A stretch of DNA of 64,000 nucleotides from a virus: positions 1-64,000 of the IMG/VR virus record IMGVR_UViG_3300009509_000014; one strand, 5' to 3'. This document shows positions 13,758 through 21,946 of this stretch, piece by piece; position 1 is the first letter of the stretch, and every line of letters starts with the position of its first letter. Position numbers and translations under genes: made by a program. The notes beneath the pieces were generated by a model, which did not search any database, was not told the origin of the DNA, and was given only the letters and a program-made list of their open reading frames with translations.

Positions 13758-14216
13758 CTAGCCAAACGGCGCAGCGGCCAGCACATGCCATTCCACCCCG
13801 TCGTTCGGGATCACCACCATCTGCGGAGTGAGGTCGCCAGCCGCGATGTAGAAGTGGTCTGTCCCAGGGTCCTGATCGCTGATCACGAAGCTGTGTTCCT
13901 TCACCAAGTAGTTGCAGGTCGCGTCCACGATCCGCTGAGGGAGCGGCTTCGAGCTTGATGCCAGAAGATCGGCGGTGAGCTTCCCCATCGCTGCCTGCAG
14001 CTTCGCCGCGTTACCAGCCGCGCCGAGAGCTTTCAGTTCGTCAAAGTTTGGCGGAGCAACGTCTGCGACCTTCTCGCCATACTTGTCCAGGAACTCTGCC
14101 AACCCGCCGCGATAGTCAACCTGCCGTGTTGCGCGGCCTCCAGCACTCGTTGTCTTCGCGCCCGAAATAATAACCGAAATCTGATCGGACGCTCCTACTG
14201 TCAATTCTTTTGCCAT
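13758..14216 (-). CDS. GC-rich, probably abundant small protein
   Basis: 152 residues, soluble, with an N-terminal strand-like part, a helix-rich middle (FDELKALGAAGNAAKLQAAMG) and a beta-rich C-terminus ending APFG. The gene is visibly richer in G+C and uses C/G-ending codons, unlike its neighbours. It has a family promoter, a 5' hairpin leader, GGGAGG site and its own strong terminator, all features of high expression. No family recognised. It could be the abundant substrate or modifier for the E1-like cassette, a DNA-binding protein, or a virion component. Confidence 0.75.
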   Translation of the reverse strand: MAKELTVGASDQISVIISGAKTTSAGGRATRQVDYRGGLAEFLDKYGEKVADVAPPNFDELKALGAAGNAAKLQAAMGKLTADLLASSSKPLPQRIVDATCNYLVKEHSFVISDQDPGTDHFYIAAGDLTPQMVVIPNDGVEWHVLAAAPFG

Positions 14217-14243
14217 GTTGTACCTCCCGTATACAGGAATTTT

Positions 14244-14282
14244 TGACGGGCCGAATCACAAAATGTCTGTGACCCGCCCGAC
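14244..14282 (-). promoter_or_regulatory. 5' leader hairpin of the GC-rich gene
   Basis: The transcript start region can fold with CGGGC outer and TCACA/TGTGA inner pairing. Such 5' hairpins often stabilise mRNAs; here it is inference. Confidence 0.45.
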
Positions 14283-14287
14283 TGTAT

Positions 14288-14316
14288 ATTATACTGGAAT
14301 TGTCTAACTTTGTTGA
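14288..14316 (-). promoter_or_regulatory. Promoter of the shared phage family (GC-rich gene and cassette)
   Basis: On the minus strand TCAACA, 17 nt, TATAAT with TTCCAG before the -10 and AAGTT after the -35 hexamer. It overlaps the end of the RecU-like gene. Confidence 0.85.
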
Positions 14317-14843
14317 GAATTACTGCGGATCACCTTGTAAAAGATTGGATGATCTTTTCCAACATACCACCTGTAAGTACTCCCCAATTTGCCATAATCC
14401 ATTATATATTCTGGATAAGACTCTGTAAGTCTTTTATAGGAAATTGTGCCTTCTGTGGTGTTGATCCTTTTACATAATTCCCACGGTACAAGGTAAGCTT
14501 CCGCACTCATACGCCCCATTATTTTTTGTCTATTCCAGTCTAATTTCATACTTGGCATGTCAAGAAATCCTATAGCTACCCATGAAGACATTGGAGCTAG
14601 ATTTTCTACAAAATCTAATGCGCGAATTTGATGATCTCTAAATACAGACATTGGCATTGTCCATCCAGAAGCCTTTTTAGCTTCTATGGCGACAAACCTG
14701 AGAATTTTCCCGCCATTTACAGTAAGCGGAATTCCAACCACGTAGTCGAATGGCTTTAGCGATCTCCCGCAGTCTGGTATTTTTATAGAGAACCCAAGTT
14801 TCCTGAAAGCTAGCTTGCGTTCAAACTTGCTCTTAACGCTCAC
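14304..14843 (-). CDS. RecU-like Holliday junction resolvase / PD-(D/E)xK nuclease
   Basis: 179 residues. K-P-F-D-Y-V-V-G (about 30-37), F-V-A-I-E-A-K-K-A-S-G (about 50-60) and F-R-D-H-Q-I-R-A-L (about 68-76) follow the RecU order (D, ExK, then HQ). RecU cleaves four-way junctions during recombination, fitting the RecA and SSB genes upstream in the same operon. GTG 14843 overlaps the stop of the adenine methylase gene (GTGA). Confidence 0.72.
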   Translation of the reverse strand: MSVKSKFERKLAFRKLGFSIKIPDCGRSLKPFDYVVGIPLTVNGGKILRFVAIEAKKASGWTMPMSVFRDHQIRALDFVENLAPMSSWVAIGFLDMPSMKLDWNRQKIMGRMSAEAYLVPWELCKRINTTEGTISYKRLTESYPEYIMDYGKLGSTYRWYVGKDHPIFYKVIRSNSQQS

Positions 14844-15334
14844 ACTATAATACGACCTTTCTTATCGACGGAATATACAAGAGCGCCATCCTGTCTGCCA
14901 CCGCCGCTAAAAAACACCACTATAGACGGAAATGGTGCTTGATCTTTCTCGCCAACAAATCTTAACCTTCCCTTTATTATAAGTATTGCGAAAGCATGTT
15001 TCAATATTATGTCATGAAACCATCTGGTATCTGTTCTGGCAGGAAGAAGCATACAAACAAACGATCCATGTTTCACAGATTCGTGATACCCCTTCTTTAC
15101 CCATTTAGGAGTAATGTACTTCCCATACGGAGGATTAACCCATACGGTTCCTTTCCAGTCTTGGGAAAGTGCATCGTCCTCTTTTGTGTAAAACACTTCA
15201 CACTTTGCGTTCTTTGGTGTTGCTGCCGCATCTAGTGTAAAATGGAACATTTCGTTAAATGTGTCAAAAAGGTCTTGTGGAGTTTCGTACTCATCTTTTT
15301 TGGAGGACATCATAGCCCCCTTCATGTCAACCAC
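14840..15334 (-). CDS. Phage-type DNA N6-adenine methyltransferase
   Basis: 164 residues. It has the start of the phage Dam-like family (Y-E-T-P-Q-D-L-F-D), F-T-L-D-A-A-A-T-P-x-N-A-K-C, and the catalytic N-P-P-Y at about residue 68. It transfers a methyl group from SAM to adenine N6, probably to shield phage DNA. GTG 15334 is 5 nt after AGGAG; internal ATGs are possible starts. Confidence 0.88.
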   Translation of the reverse strand: MVDMKGAMMSSKKDEYETPQDLFDTFNEMFHFTLDAAATPKNAKCEVFYTKEDDALSQDWKGTVWVNPPYGKYITPKWVKKGYHESVKHGSFVCMLLPARTDTRWFHDIILKHAFAILIIKGRLRFVGEKDQAPFPSIVVFFSGGGRQDGALVYSVDKKGRIIV

Positions 15335-15342
15335 TCTGTCTC

Positions 15343-16443
15343 CTAGCCAGCGAAATACATTGGCATAATGCCATACTTATAATTATCAGAGTCGCTTAAA
15401 ACAATTAGTGCAGTTGGTGCATTTACGCTGAATGTAATTATGTCACTTTTTAGTTTTATCAATGCGTCTTTTAGGTATTTGATTGACGCCCCGAACCTTT
15501 TTGGAGGCCCATTAAATTGAAGACAATCAAGGTCACTTGTATGCTTGCCAGAACTTGACGATGCAGAAATCTCAACCTTACCATCATCGTTTACAGAAAT
15601 CACTACAAGGTTTTCAGAATCAAGGGCATCTGTTGTTGCTAAAGAGATAGCTTCGGCTAGCTCGTCGCGACTCACACTGAATGTTGTCTCAAACTCCGTT
15701 GGCATAAGCGACTTGTAATCAGGGAAGCTGTGATTGATAACAAGTGTTGCGATCACTCCGTCTTGCCAGCTAACTATAAATTTCCCGCCAACCCTATACA
15801 CGTAAATCTCTTCAAGCCCGTCAATGGCCTTTGCAATCTTGGCAAGGGAAACTGCTGGAACAAGAGTCTCTTCTTCTACAAGCTTTTCAGTGTTGTATAT
15901 TGATAACCTAGCTCCGTCAGCAGACACAACATCTGTGCCATTCATGAAGATTCCCTCTAGGGCAGGGAATGGGCTTTTAGGATCGGCAGCGGCCATAGTC
16001 ATTCTAATGGCTGTTACAAGTTCTTTCCCGTCTATCTTTTTTGCTACCTTGTCGGAGTCAACCATAAATGATCTGTCCAACGTGGGGAATAGGATTGTAT
16101 CAACTGTCGCAAGTTTAGAAGTATGGTTACCTGACTTGATTGTTACAAAATTCCCAAATGTCATAGACAGTTCCCCTGACGCCTTCGCTAGTATCTGCAA
16201 TTTAGGGAGTAGTCTGTCTGCAGGAATGCAGACATTAAAGCTTCCTTCTACCCCACTGGCGTCAATGTACATGGAAATGTCCGTTGTTCCACTGTCTATC
16301 GCCGACAGTTCTAAAACACCTTCTTTAAGAGAGAATTTTATACACTGAAGGGCTTGTACAGGGCTTTTCCTAGTAACCCACATAGAAACCTTGGATACAA
16401 CGTCAAGAATCTTCTCCGTCTGGAACGTCATCTTTATTGCCAC
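15343..16443 (-). CDS. dnaN: DNA polymerase III beta subunit-like sliding clamp
   Basis: 366 residues, the usual length of a bacterial clamp. Features include the N-terminal repeat layout, S-A-D-G-A-R-L at the middle of domain 2 and the C-terminal I-M-P-M-Y-F motif near the partner-binding pocket (usually MPM). It would encircle DNA and tether the replicase. No polymerase gene is seen in this window, so it serves a host or distant phage polymerase. GTG 16443 is preferred over ATG 16431. It overlaps recA by 41 nt. Confidence 0.9.
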   Translation of the reverse strand: MAIKMTFQTEKILDVVSKVSMWVTRKSPVQALQCIKFSLKEGVLELSAIDSGTTDISMYIDASGVEGSFNVCIPADRLLPKLQILAKASGELSMTFGNFVTIKSGNHTSKLATVDTILFPTLDRSFMVDSDKVAKKIDGKELVTAIRMTMAAADPKSPFPALEGIFMNGTDVVSADGARLSIYNTEKLVEEETLVPAVSLAKIAKAIDGLEEIYVYRVGGKFIVSWQDGVIATLVINHSFPDYKSLMPTEFETTFSVSRDELAEAISLATTDALDSENLVVISVNDDGKVEISASSSSGKHTSDLDCLQFNGPPKRFGASIKYLKDALIKLKSDIITFSVNAPTALIVLSDSDNYKYGIMPMYFAG

Positions 16444-17416
16444 TTGTCAGTATTCCTTTCGCCTTATCATACATGGCCGAAAGCACTTCGTCTTTACTTA
16501 TGTATTCATATAGATTTGTGCGACCATGAAACTTCTCCCCGTCTACCTCAAACCACGAACCACTTTGACTTATCAGCCCAAGTGAAATTCCAGCGTCGAT
16601 AACGCTTTCTACCTTGTCAAAGCCAACACCAAAGTTCAATCGCAGATCGGCACTCCTGAATGGAGTAGCTAGGGAGTTTTTCTTTATTGTAACCCTTACA
16701 ATTTGTCCGGTTGGATCTCCGCCAGATGTTGTTAATGTTTTTATCCTTCTCATGTCTATACGGAGTGATGCGTTATGCCGAAGCGCCCAACCTCCAGGTT
16801 GTGTTTGTTGTGGCCCCATAGCCAAACTCCCCATGCCGCCAATCTTTGAGCGTATTTGGTTCACAAAAATAACAGTTGCGTCATTTGCCTTCATAGAGTG
16901 AACCATTTGTCTTAGGTTTTGCGACAAGATTCTAGCTAGTAGTCCAACAAATTGATCTCCGGTAACACCCTCCCATTCTGCCTTTGGGACAAGGGACGGA
17001 ACGCTATCTATTACAACTAGCCTCACTCCGCCTTTTATTAGTGCGTGGCAGACATTTAGTGCGGCTTCCCCATACGGCGGTTGTGTAAAATACATTCTGT
17101 CAAGATCGACCCCAAGCGTTTCCGCCCATACAGGATCGATACGATGTTCCATATCAATGTACGCAGTCTCCAATCCGTGACGCTGAGCCTGCGCTATAAG
17201 CTGCAAGCATAGCGTTGTTTTCCCGACACCTTCCGGTGAGTAAACTTCTACAAAATACCCAAGCGGAATTCCACCAATTCCTATTGCAAGGTCTAGTTGC
17301 AGTAGGCCAGTGGGGATATAAGGCACTTGGGCGACTTCATTATCACCCAAATGCCCTATAAAGATGTCGTATTTCTTGGCAAGTTCGCTTGCCACGGCAT
17401 CTATCCCTTTTGCCAT
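16403..17416 (-). CDS. recA: RecA-like recombinase
   Basis: 337 residues. Walker A S-P-E-G-V-G-K-T-T (about 60-68), Walker B L-V-V-I-D-S-V (about 132-138), the F-V-N-Q-I-R (about 188) segment and G-G-x-A-L-R-H are RecA signatures. It promotes strand exchange in repair and recombination-dependent replication. It is shorter than bacterial RecA at the C-terminus. It lies between SSB and clamp genes in a replication operon. Confidence 0.92.
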   Translation of the reverse strand: MAKGIDAVASELAKKYDIFIGHLGDNEVAQVPYIPTGLLQLDLAIGIGGIPLGYFVEVYSPEGVGKTTLCLQLIAQAQRHGLETAYIDMEHRIDPVWAETLGVDLDRMYFTQPPYGEAALNVCHALIKGGVRLVVIDSVPSLVPKAEWEGVTGDQFVGLLARILSQNLRQMVHSMKANDATVIFVNQIRSKIGGMGSLAMGPQQTQPGGWALRHNASLRIDMRRIKTLTTSGGDPTGQIVRVTIKKNSLATPFRSADLRLNFGVGFDKVESVIDAGISLGLISQSGSWFEVDGEKFHGRTNLYEYISKDEVLSAMYDKAKGILTSGNKDDVPDGEDS

Positions 17417-17427
17417 TTACCTATCCT

Positions 17428-17814
17428 TTACAGAGGAAAATCGTCGTCTTCAAAAACATCCGTGCTTGAACTTACAAGACTTTCATCCACTGATGATTCA
17501 GAACTGCTACCTTTTGGATCAAGGAAGATAACGCTATTAGCAATAATCTTTAGAGTTGTTCTGCGCTTCCCATCATCGCCAACCCAGTCATCCTGATCGA
17601 TGCGTCCGGTAACAGCGACGCGAGAACCTTTCTTTGTGTACTTGTTTACTAATTCTGCCAACTTGCCCCAAACAGAAACGTCAAACCACAATGTCTTCTC
17701 TGGTGCAACTTGTACAGCAAATCGAAAAGACGTTACCGCACTTTCATTAGACAGAAACTTCATTGACGGATCGACTCCCAACCGTCCGGTAAAACTAACT
17801 GCATTTAAGTCCAT
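17428..17814 (-). CDS. ssb: Single-stranded DNA-binding protein
   Basis: 128 residues. An OB fold beginning with V-S-F-T-G-R-L-G-x-D-P, central W-F-D-V-x-V-W-G-K-L-A, G-x-x-V-x-V-x-G-R, a serine-rich linker, and an acidic tip E-D-D-D-F-P-L like the bacterial D-D-D-I-P-F tail that recruits partners. Acts in replication and with RecA. Start overlaps the preceding gene by 10 nt. Confidence 0.94.
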   Translation of the reverse strand: MDLNAVSFTGRLGVDPSMKFLSNESAVTSFRFAVQVAPEKTLWFDVSVWGKLAELVNKYTKKGSRVAVTGRIDQDDWVGDDGKRRTTLKIIANSVIFLDPKGSSSESSVDESLVSSSTDVFEDDDFPL

Positions 17815-18044
17815 TCTATGTCTCCATTTATAATTGTTAATCTTAAATCTATCATATCTATTGAAGCCTTTGAGTAGAACAATGGCGACTGCCCTGCTGG
17901 CTTCTCGGCACGACAGTTGCTATAATACTTACATGGAATTATACTATTATATCTTCTGCATGTCAAACATGACTTTGCTGAGATTGCTTCCGCTATGCTG
18001 CTGTAGGCCACAATTGGCCTGCCATTTAGATATCCAAGGCGCAT
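17805..18044 (-). CDS. Hypothetical cysteine-containing protein, 79 aa
   Basis: Contains C-L-T-C and a later C-x5-C pair, possibly one zinc site, and a basic middle. GGAGAGG precedes ATG 18044, overlapping the HNH gene stop by 19 nt. Co-transcribed with SSB and HNH. Not a recognised family. Confidence 0.6.
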   Translation of the reverse strand: MRLGYLNGRPIVAYSSIAEAISAKSCLTCRRYNSIIPCKYYSNCRAEKPAGQSPLFYSKASIDMIDLRLTIINGDIEWT

Positions 18045-18331
18045 TTTGCCTCTCCGTCGTATTCATATCCATACATTTTTTGTAATTTTGAAAGCAGTTC
18101 TTTCCGGCCAGCATCGTTATGTACTTCCCCGTGGCACTTTCTGCACAGGCATACCCTATTTTTGATTGCGAATAGCTCTAACCGTCGCAGTGGCCCAAAG
18201 TGAGACTTAGGAATTATCTCATGAACGTCATCCGCGAGTCTACTGCACCGAACGCACCGGACTTTACCTTCAAGGTCGGTGTCTCTTGCTATTACCAGAT
18301 AATAAGTCGCTGCATCTTCTGGCTCTCTCAC
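18026..18331 (-). CDS. HNH endonuclease
   Basis: 101 residues with the full HNH layout: C-V-R-C (26-29), D-V-H-E-I-I-P, then N-R-V-C-L-C-R-K-C-H-x-x-V-H. A metal-dependent nuclease, possibly for packaging-site nicking, recombination or homing. GTG 18331 overlaps the upstream stop (GTGA), typical of coupled genes. Confidence 0.85.
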   Translation of the reverse strand: MREPEDAATYYLVIARDTDLEGKVRCVRCSRLADDVHEIIPKSHFGPLRRLELFAIKNRVCLCRKCHGEVHNDAGRKELLSKLQKMYGYEYDGEAKCALDI

Positions 18332-18618
18332 AAATATTCGCTCTCTATGCCAAACCTGCCAATTACTTCTCTTGCCCTTGCGGCAGGATGAAGTTTCTCC
18401 GATCTGTCAAGCATTTTATATAATAACGCACATGATTCAAGATGCTCACATTCAACACAGAATGTGCTACCTATAAACTCTTTCGTAGAAATTCCTAGCC
18501 AGCAATTCAAGAGGCGTATATTGGCAACTGCTATCTTCCTTGCCGCCTCTTGCTCTGCAATCGGTAATAAGAGTTGTTTATTTTCATCATCCACATTTAC
18601 TGTATCCGCAGATTGCAC
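18328..18618 (-). CDS. Hypothetical protein, 96 aa
   Basis: A helical protein with C-V-E-C and a further C at about residue 63. It is not recognised. GTG 18618 (with GGGAGG about 10 nt upstream) overlaps the ribonucleotide reductase 3' end by 32 nt; a later GTG is also possible. Conserved operon position between reductase and HNH. Confidence 0.58.
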   Translation of the reverse strand: MQSADTVNVDDENKQLLLPIAEQEAARKIAVANIRLLNCWLGISTKEFIGSTFCVECEHLESCALLYKMLDRSEKLHPAARAREVIGRFGIESEYL

Positions 18619-20629
18619 AAGTAGAACATCCTCCCTGATAGTTTAGCTCTCCACTGCACTCTGGACACTTTGCTGCTGTTGTTTCGTACCTGCTAAGTGT
18701 TTGCGCTATAAGCGCGGGAATGCTAGTGACCGATTGCCCCTCAATCTTTCTCAGTTGTTCGATTATCTTTTCCAGTGGCGCACCAACACGCAGGGCCAAA
18801 CTGGAGAGCCTTGTGACTGCTGTAACCAATTGCAATTCTTTTAGCGACCTTATATAAGGAGTGTTTACAAATACTTCCCACGGTCGCTTGCCATCTATTG
18901 TATTTACAGTTATGTACAAATTTGTACTTTCACCTTCAATATTGCCAACTACCTTGTATGTATCGCCAGATAGAACCGCAGGTCTTGCTAACAACTCTGC
19001 CTCTTCAACGCGGGATGTGTATTCGGACGACAAAACTTGCCGAGTCCTAGAACCGTCTCTGTACACAGTACATCCATTACACCCCTTATCGTAAGCATAA
19101 AACAGTACATTAAGAACATCTTCTACCGTTGCGTTGTTTGGCAAATTAACCGTGTAAGATATACTGGTATCGACGTATTCAGAAAATGCGGCAACCGTGT
19201 CAATAACTGCTGACCAGGGAAGATCGTATAGTGTTACAAATCCATCTGCTCCAGCAAGATTGTGTAAGATTGTGTATTCGCCTGTCCTATCACTCCGCTT
19301 TGTTATTGCACTAAAGATTGGTTCTATGCCAGCCGAACAACCGGCTAGAAGGCTAATCGTGCCAGTTGGAGCAATTGATAACAAGGCATTATTTCTCCTA
19401 CCGTTAAAGTCTCCATGTGTTCCCGATCCCTTTTCCATCATTAGGGTTTTGCTTTCGTCTTCTGCGACTTTCATCAGCAGTTGCGCGATCCAGCCAGCCT
19501 TCGCTACGGCCTCAACAGAACCATACTTGTGTCCCATCTTAATAAGAGCATCAGCGAATCCCATAATGCCTAGCCCTATTGACCTGTTCCTGTACGACCA
19601 AGCCGCCGTTGCCGATGTCGGGAATTCGTTTAATGTAATCATGTTGTCAAGAAATCTAACTGCTACCCTTATAACTCTCTTAAACTCTTCAATGTCAATA
19701 TATCCTAGCTCATCGACGAATTCCGATATATTTATGCTCCCAAGACAGCAACTCCCGTTTGGTGGAAGTGGTTGCTCACCACACGGATTCGTGGCCTGAA
19801 TCAATGACGGATCATATTTTGTGCGCCTGCGAATCGTGTCAATAAACAGAACACCAGGCTCTCCATTCTCCCACGCCCCGTTTGCAATAGCTGTTAGAGT
19901 TTCCCGTTCTTTAGTGTCTATATGTGAAGCATTTTGCATAAACTCGTCAGAAGCCAACACGCTCATGTTAAAGTTTGACAGATATGTCTCCGATGCGGCT
20001 AGGATTGCACGGTCCTGCAGTAGTTGTTCGGCAACACCTTTTGGGTTGTCTGTAATCCTATTGAGATTTAGTAATTCGATTACGGAGTTTACTGGGGACT
20101 TTGCGGTAATGAAATCCACAATATCTTTATGGGAAGCATCCATAGTTGCCATACAGGCAGCGTCACGGAATCCACCCTGCGTCATCGTAAGCATGTCGTA
20201 TGAAAATGTCTTCCAGAATCCAACAGGCCCTCCAGCGATACCGTGGGTTGAACCGCGGACTGGAGATCCAGCAGGCCGAAGGTTTGAAAGGCCAATGCCC
20301 CAACCCCCTCCAGATTTCGTGATTGCCATAGCGGTAGCCTTGGCCTCTGCGATTGAATCCAGGTTATCTTCTAGTCCTATAACAAAACACGCGAACAAAC
20401 CCCCTCCGTGTCCAGCGTTTACAAGGCATGGGCTATTCGGCAGAAATTTACCAGACGCCATTACTTCGCGGAATATTAGCTTCCAGTCAGAACGTAGTCC
20501 ATCCTCTTCTGTCTCTGCGGAAGCTATAAATGACGACACTCTATCAAGGAGTTCGTCTGGTGTGCTTTCGCCATTACGGTAATATCTTTTTGCAAGAATG
20601 CTCTTTGCCATTTCTGTTTCAGCGAACAT
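18587..20629 (-). CDS. nrdJ: Adenosylcobalamin-dependent (class II) ribonucleotide reductase
   Basis: 680 residues. N-S-P-C near residue 66, the catalytic block N-P-C-G-E-Q-P-L-P-P (about 282-291) followed by G-S-C-C-L-G-S-I-N, A-P-T-G-T-I-S-L-L-A-G-C-S-A-G-I-E-P, and a C-terminal zinc ribbon C-P-E-C...C-A-I-C-G-Y-S-K-C-G identify a class II enzyme. It reduces ribonucleotides with B12 as radical source, oxygen-independently. Partner of the dUTPase upstream in nucleotide supply. Stop/start TAATG overlap with dUTPase. Confidence 0.95.
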   Translation of the reverse strand: MFAETEMAKSILAKRYYRNGESTPDELLDRVSSFIASAETEEDGLRSDWKLIFREVMASGKFLPNSPCLVNAGHGGGLFACFVIGLEDNLDSIAEAKATAMAITKSGGGWGIGLSNLRPAGSPVRGSTHGIAGGPVGFWKTFSYDMLTMTQGGFRDAACMATMDASHKDIVDFITAKSPVNSVIELLNLNRITDNPKGVAEQLLQDRAILAASETYLSNFNMSVLASDEFMQNASHIDTKERETLTAIANGAWENGEPGVLFIDTIRRRTKYDPSLIQATNPCGEQPLPPNGSCCLGSINISEFVDELGYIDIEEFKRVIRVAVRFLDNMITLNEFPTSATAAWSYRNRSIGLGIMGFADALIKMGHKYGSVEAVAKAGWIAQLLMKVAEDESKTLMMEKGSGTHGDFNGRRNNALLSIAPTGTISLLAGCSAGIEPIFSAITKRSDRTGEYTILHNLAGADGFVTLYDLPWSAVIDTVAAFSEYVDTSISYTVNLPNNATVEDVLNVLFYAYDKGCNGCTVYRDGSRTRQVLSSEYTSRVEEAELLARPAVLSGDTYKVVGNIEGESTNLYITVNTIDGKRPWEVFVNTPYIRSLKELQLVTAVTRLSSLALRVGAPLEKIIEQLRKIEGQSVTSIPALIAQTLSRYETTAAKCPECSGELNYQGGCSTCAICGYSKCG

Positions 20630-21087
20630 TACCTGTTAATCCCTCCTGATGTTCCGCGATCGGTGTTAAGGTTGACCTGGGTTATTTTCGTCAGTGGAAT
20701 ATTGAGGGCGAGAACAGGAACCATTTGGGCTATCATATCACCAGCGTTAAATAGGAGGATTTCATCTGTGGGGTTGTATACTTTTATCTTTACTTCGCCA
20801 CGGTACTCTACATCAATAACGCCTGCCAAAATTGCATGTTCACTTCGGCCCTTTGGCCACACCAATGTTCCAACTCCGGTAACATCTATACCAAATAGCA
20901 ATCTCCAAATAAATCTTTGGAGCTTTGTAAATTGCGGAAACTCAAATGAGAGTCCAGTGTTGATTGTTTTAACATCTCCAGGCTTAATTATATGGACGCC
21001 ACATGCAGGCATGTCTATTCCAAGGTCTGACTCACGACCCCTTTCGGGGTTATATTCGATTGTACTAAACTTAATCTCTTTAGCCAT
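20629..21087 (-). CDS. dut: dUTP diphosphatase
   Basis: 152 residues. Motif 1 S-D-L-G-I-D (20-25), motif 3 G-V-I-D-V-E-Y-R-G-E-V (about 91-101), motif 4 G-D-M-I-A-Q-M (about 115-121) and motif 5 R-G-T-S-G-G near the end are all present, so a trimeric dUTPase. It hydrolyses dUTP to dUMP, preventing uracil incorporation and feeding dTMP. Overlaps the upstream gene by 8 nt. Confidence 0.94.
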   Translation of the reverse strand: MAKEIKFSTIEYNPERGRESDLGIDMPACGVHIIKPGDVKTINTGLSFEFPQFTKLQRFIWRLLFGIDVTGVGTLVWPKGRSEHAILAGVIDVEYRGEVKIKVYNPTDEILLFNAGDMIAQMVPVLALNIPLTKITQVNLNTDRGTSGGINR

Positions 21088-21616
21088 TAGTTATGCCAAC
21101 GCACCCCTTATATTTATCAACTGTGATTCCAACGTCTATCGCATTATCGGAACCGTCAACGGTATCAAACAACACAGTTCCGTTATAGATTATAGTTACT
21201 GCTACTGGACCTCTCATGTTATGCCGCACGGCAGTTTTATAGTCTACATCAATAACTCTATTCTTGTCAAGCCCAATACTGTAATGCTTTTTGGAGACAA
21301 CATCTATGGCTATATATGGGCCATCAATTGTTCCGTCAGGCCACAAGATATGAACATCTTTACCTTTGTCGCCCAACCTATATACTGCAACAGCACCGAT
21401 ATACCCTGCCCCTTCAAGCCACGCAGAGTAGTCACTTTTAGAATCTATATATCCTAATATAGTAGCCGTAGTCTCCATTCTTCCTTTTGAATAAAAAGCA
21501 GCACACCCACTCATTGACATAGCAGACGATTCTTCCTCCCACGGAATATATCCCGTGTGAGAAAATGGCACGGCAATATTAACAATTATCAAAATTACGT
21601 GAAATATCCACCACAT
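21080..21616 (-). CDS. Exported protein, possible double-psi beta-barrel (RlpA-like)
   Basis: 178 residues. An N-terminal hydrophobic segment (1-20) resembles a signal anchor. The block with V-H-I-L-W-P-D-G, G-P-Y-I-A-I-D-V-V and R-V-I-D-V-D-Y-K-T-A-V resembles the RlpA/double-psi beta-barrel arrangement, a fold found in wall-active proteins. The match is by eye. ATG 21616 has a very strong AAGGAGG site that can pair perfectly with an upstream leader element, so translation may be regulated. Confidence 0.62.
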   Translation of the reverse strand: MWWIFHVILIIVNIAVPFSHTGYIPWEEESSAMSMSGCAAFYSKGRMETTATILGYIDSKSDYSAWLEGAGYIGAVAVYRLGDKGKDVHILWPDGTIDGPYIAIDVVSKKHYSIGLDKNRVIDVDYKTAVRHNMRGPVAVTIIYNGTVLFDTVDGSDNAIDVGITVDKYKGCVGITNG

Positions 21617-21891
21617 AAAAATACCTCCTTAGAGAACAGAACTAGCCCTGTTTCCAGGGCTAATGCTGTTTGATATGCGTCCTATCCAGAGCGTCATATC
21701 TCTTCGGTCAGGTTGCAACGGAGTTCACCGTAATCGTTGCCACTAAAACAGCTTCACCACTCCTTCGGCGTAAGAGGTTGGTCCGTGCAGGCCAATCGTT
21801 GCCTGCACGGACCGAGTACCACACCAAAAAGGAGGTAAGTTGCGAAGACACCGAAGCACCCCGAAGCTCAACCCTATGCTATCGCTGTCGT
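21617..21891 (-). ncRNA. Structured leader RNA with anti-Shine-Dalgarno element
   Basis: About 270 nt from the 21.9-kb promoter to the exported-protein gene, without an ORF. Elements: two CTTCGG and two CCGAAG boxes that can pair in alternatives; a 13-bp perfect hairpin (21780-21813); two copies of GGCAACGATT; an 8-bp hairpin with GAAA tetraloop (21643-21662); and TACCTCCTT (21837-21829), complementary over 9 nt to the ribosome site AAGGAGGTA (21630-21622). A switch or attenuator for the replication operon is likely. No known riboswitch recognised. Confidence 0.62.
21780..21813 (-). repeat. 13-bp perfect hairpin in the leader RNA
   Basis: GGTCCGTGCAGGC pairs with GCCTGCACGGACC around an 8-nt loop AACGATTG. 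No T-tract on either side, so it is a structural element rather than a simple terminator. Confidence 0.85.
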
Positions 21892-21897
21892 CTAGCT

Positions 21898-21926
21898 ATT
21901 ATACTGGAAGATGTTAACTTTGTCAA
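21898..21926 (-). promoter_or_regulatory. Promoter of the shared phage family (replication operon)
   Basis: On the minus strand TTGACA, 17 nt, TATAAT with TTCCAG before the -10. The best consensus of the family. Drives the leader RNA, exported protein, dut, nrdJ, ssb, recA and clamp genes. Confidence 0.88.
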
Positions 21927-21946
21927 TAAATCTTCAAAAGATTGTA

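Noticed and set aside
8760-14216. PRTRC-type (ParB- and ThiF-related) plasmid cassette
   Set aside because: Only the ThiF-like gene fits. No ParB, JAB peptidase or the other PRTRC proteins could be recognised.
17905-17930. Plus-strand TATAAT near 17914 as a promoter
   Set aside because: No -35 box at proper spacing, and it lies inside a minus-strand coding sequence with nothing to drive.
19197-20582. Long plus-strand ORFs opposite the ribonucleotide reductase
   Set aside because: They are shadows of nrdJ, with no start signals or recognisable proteins.
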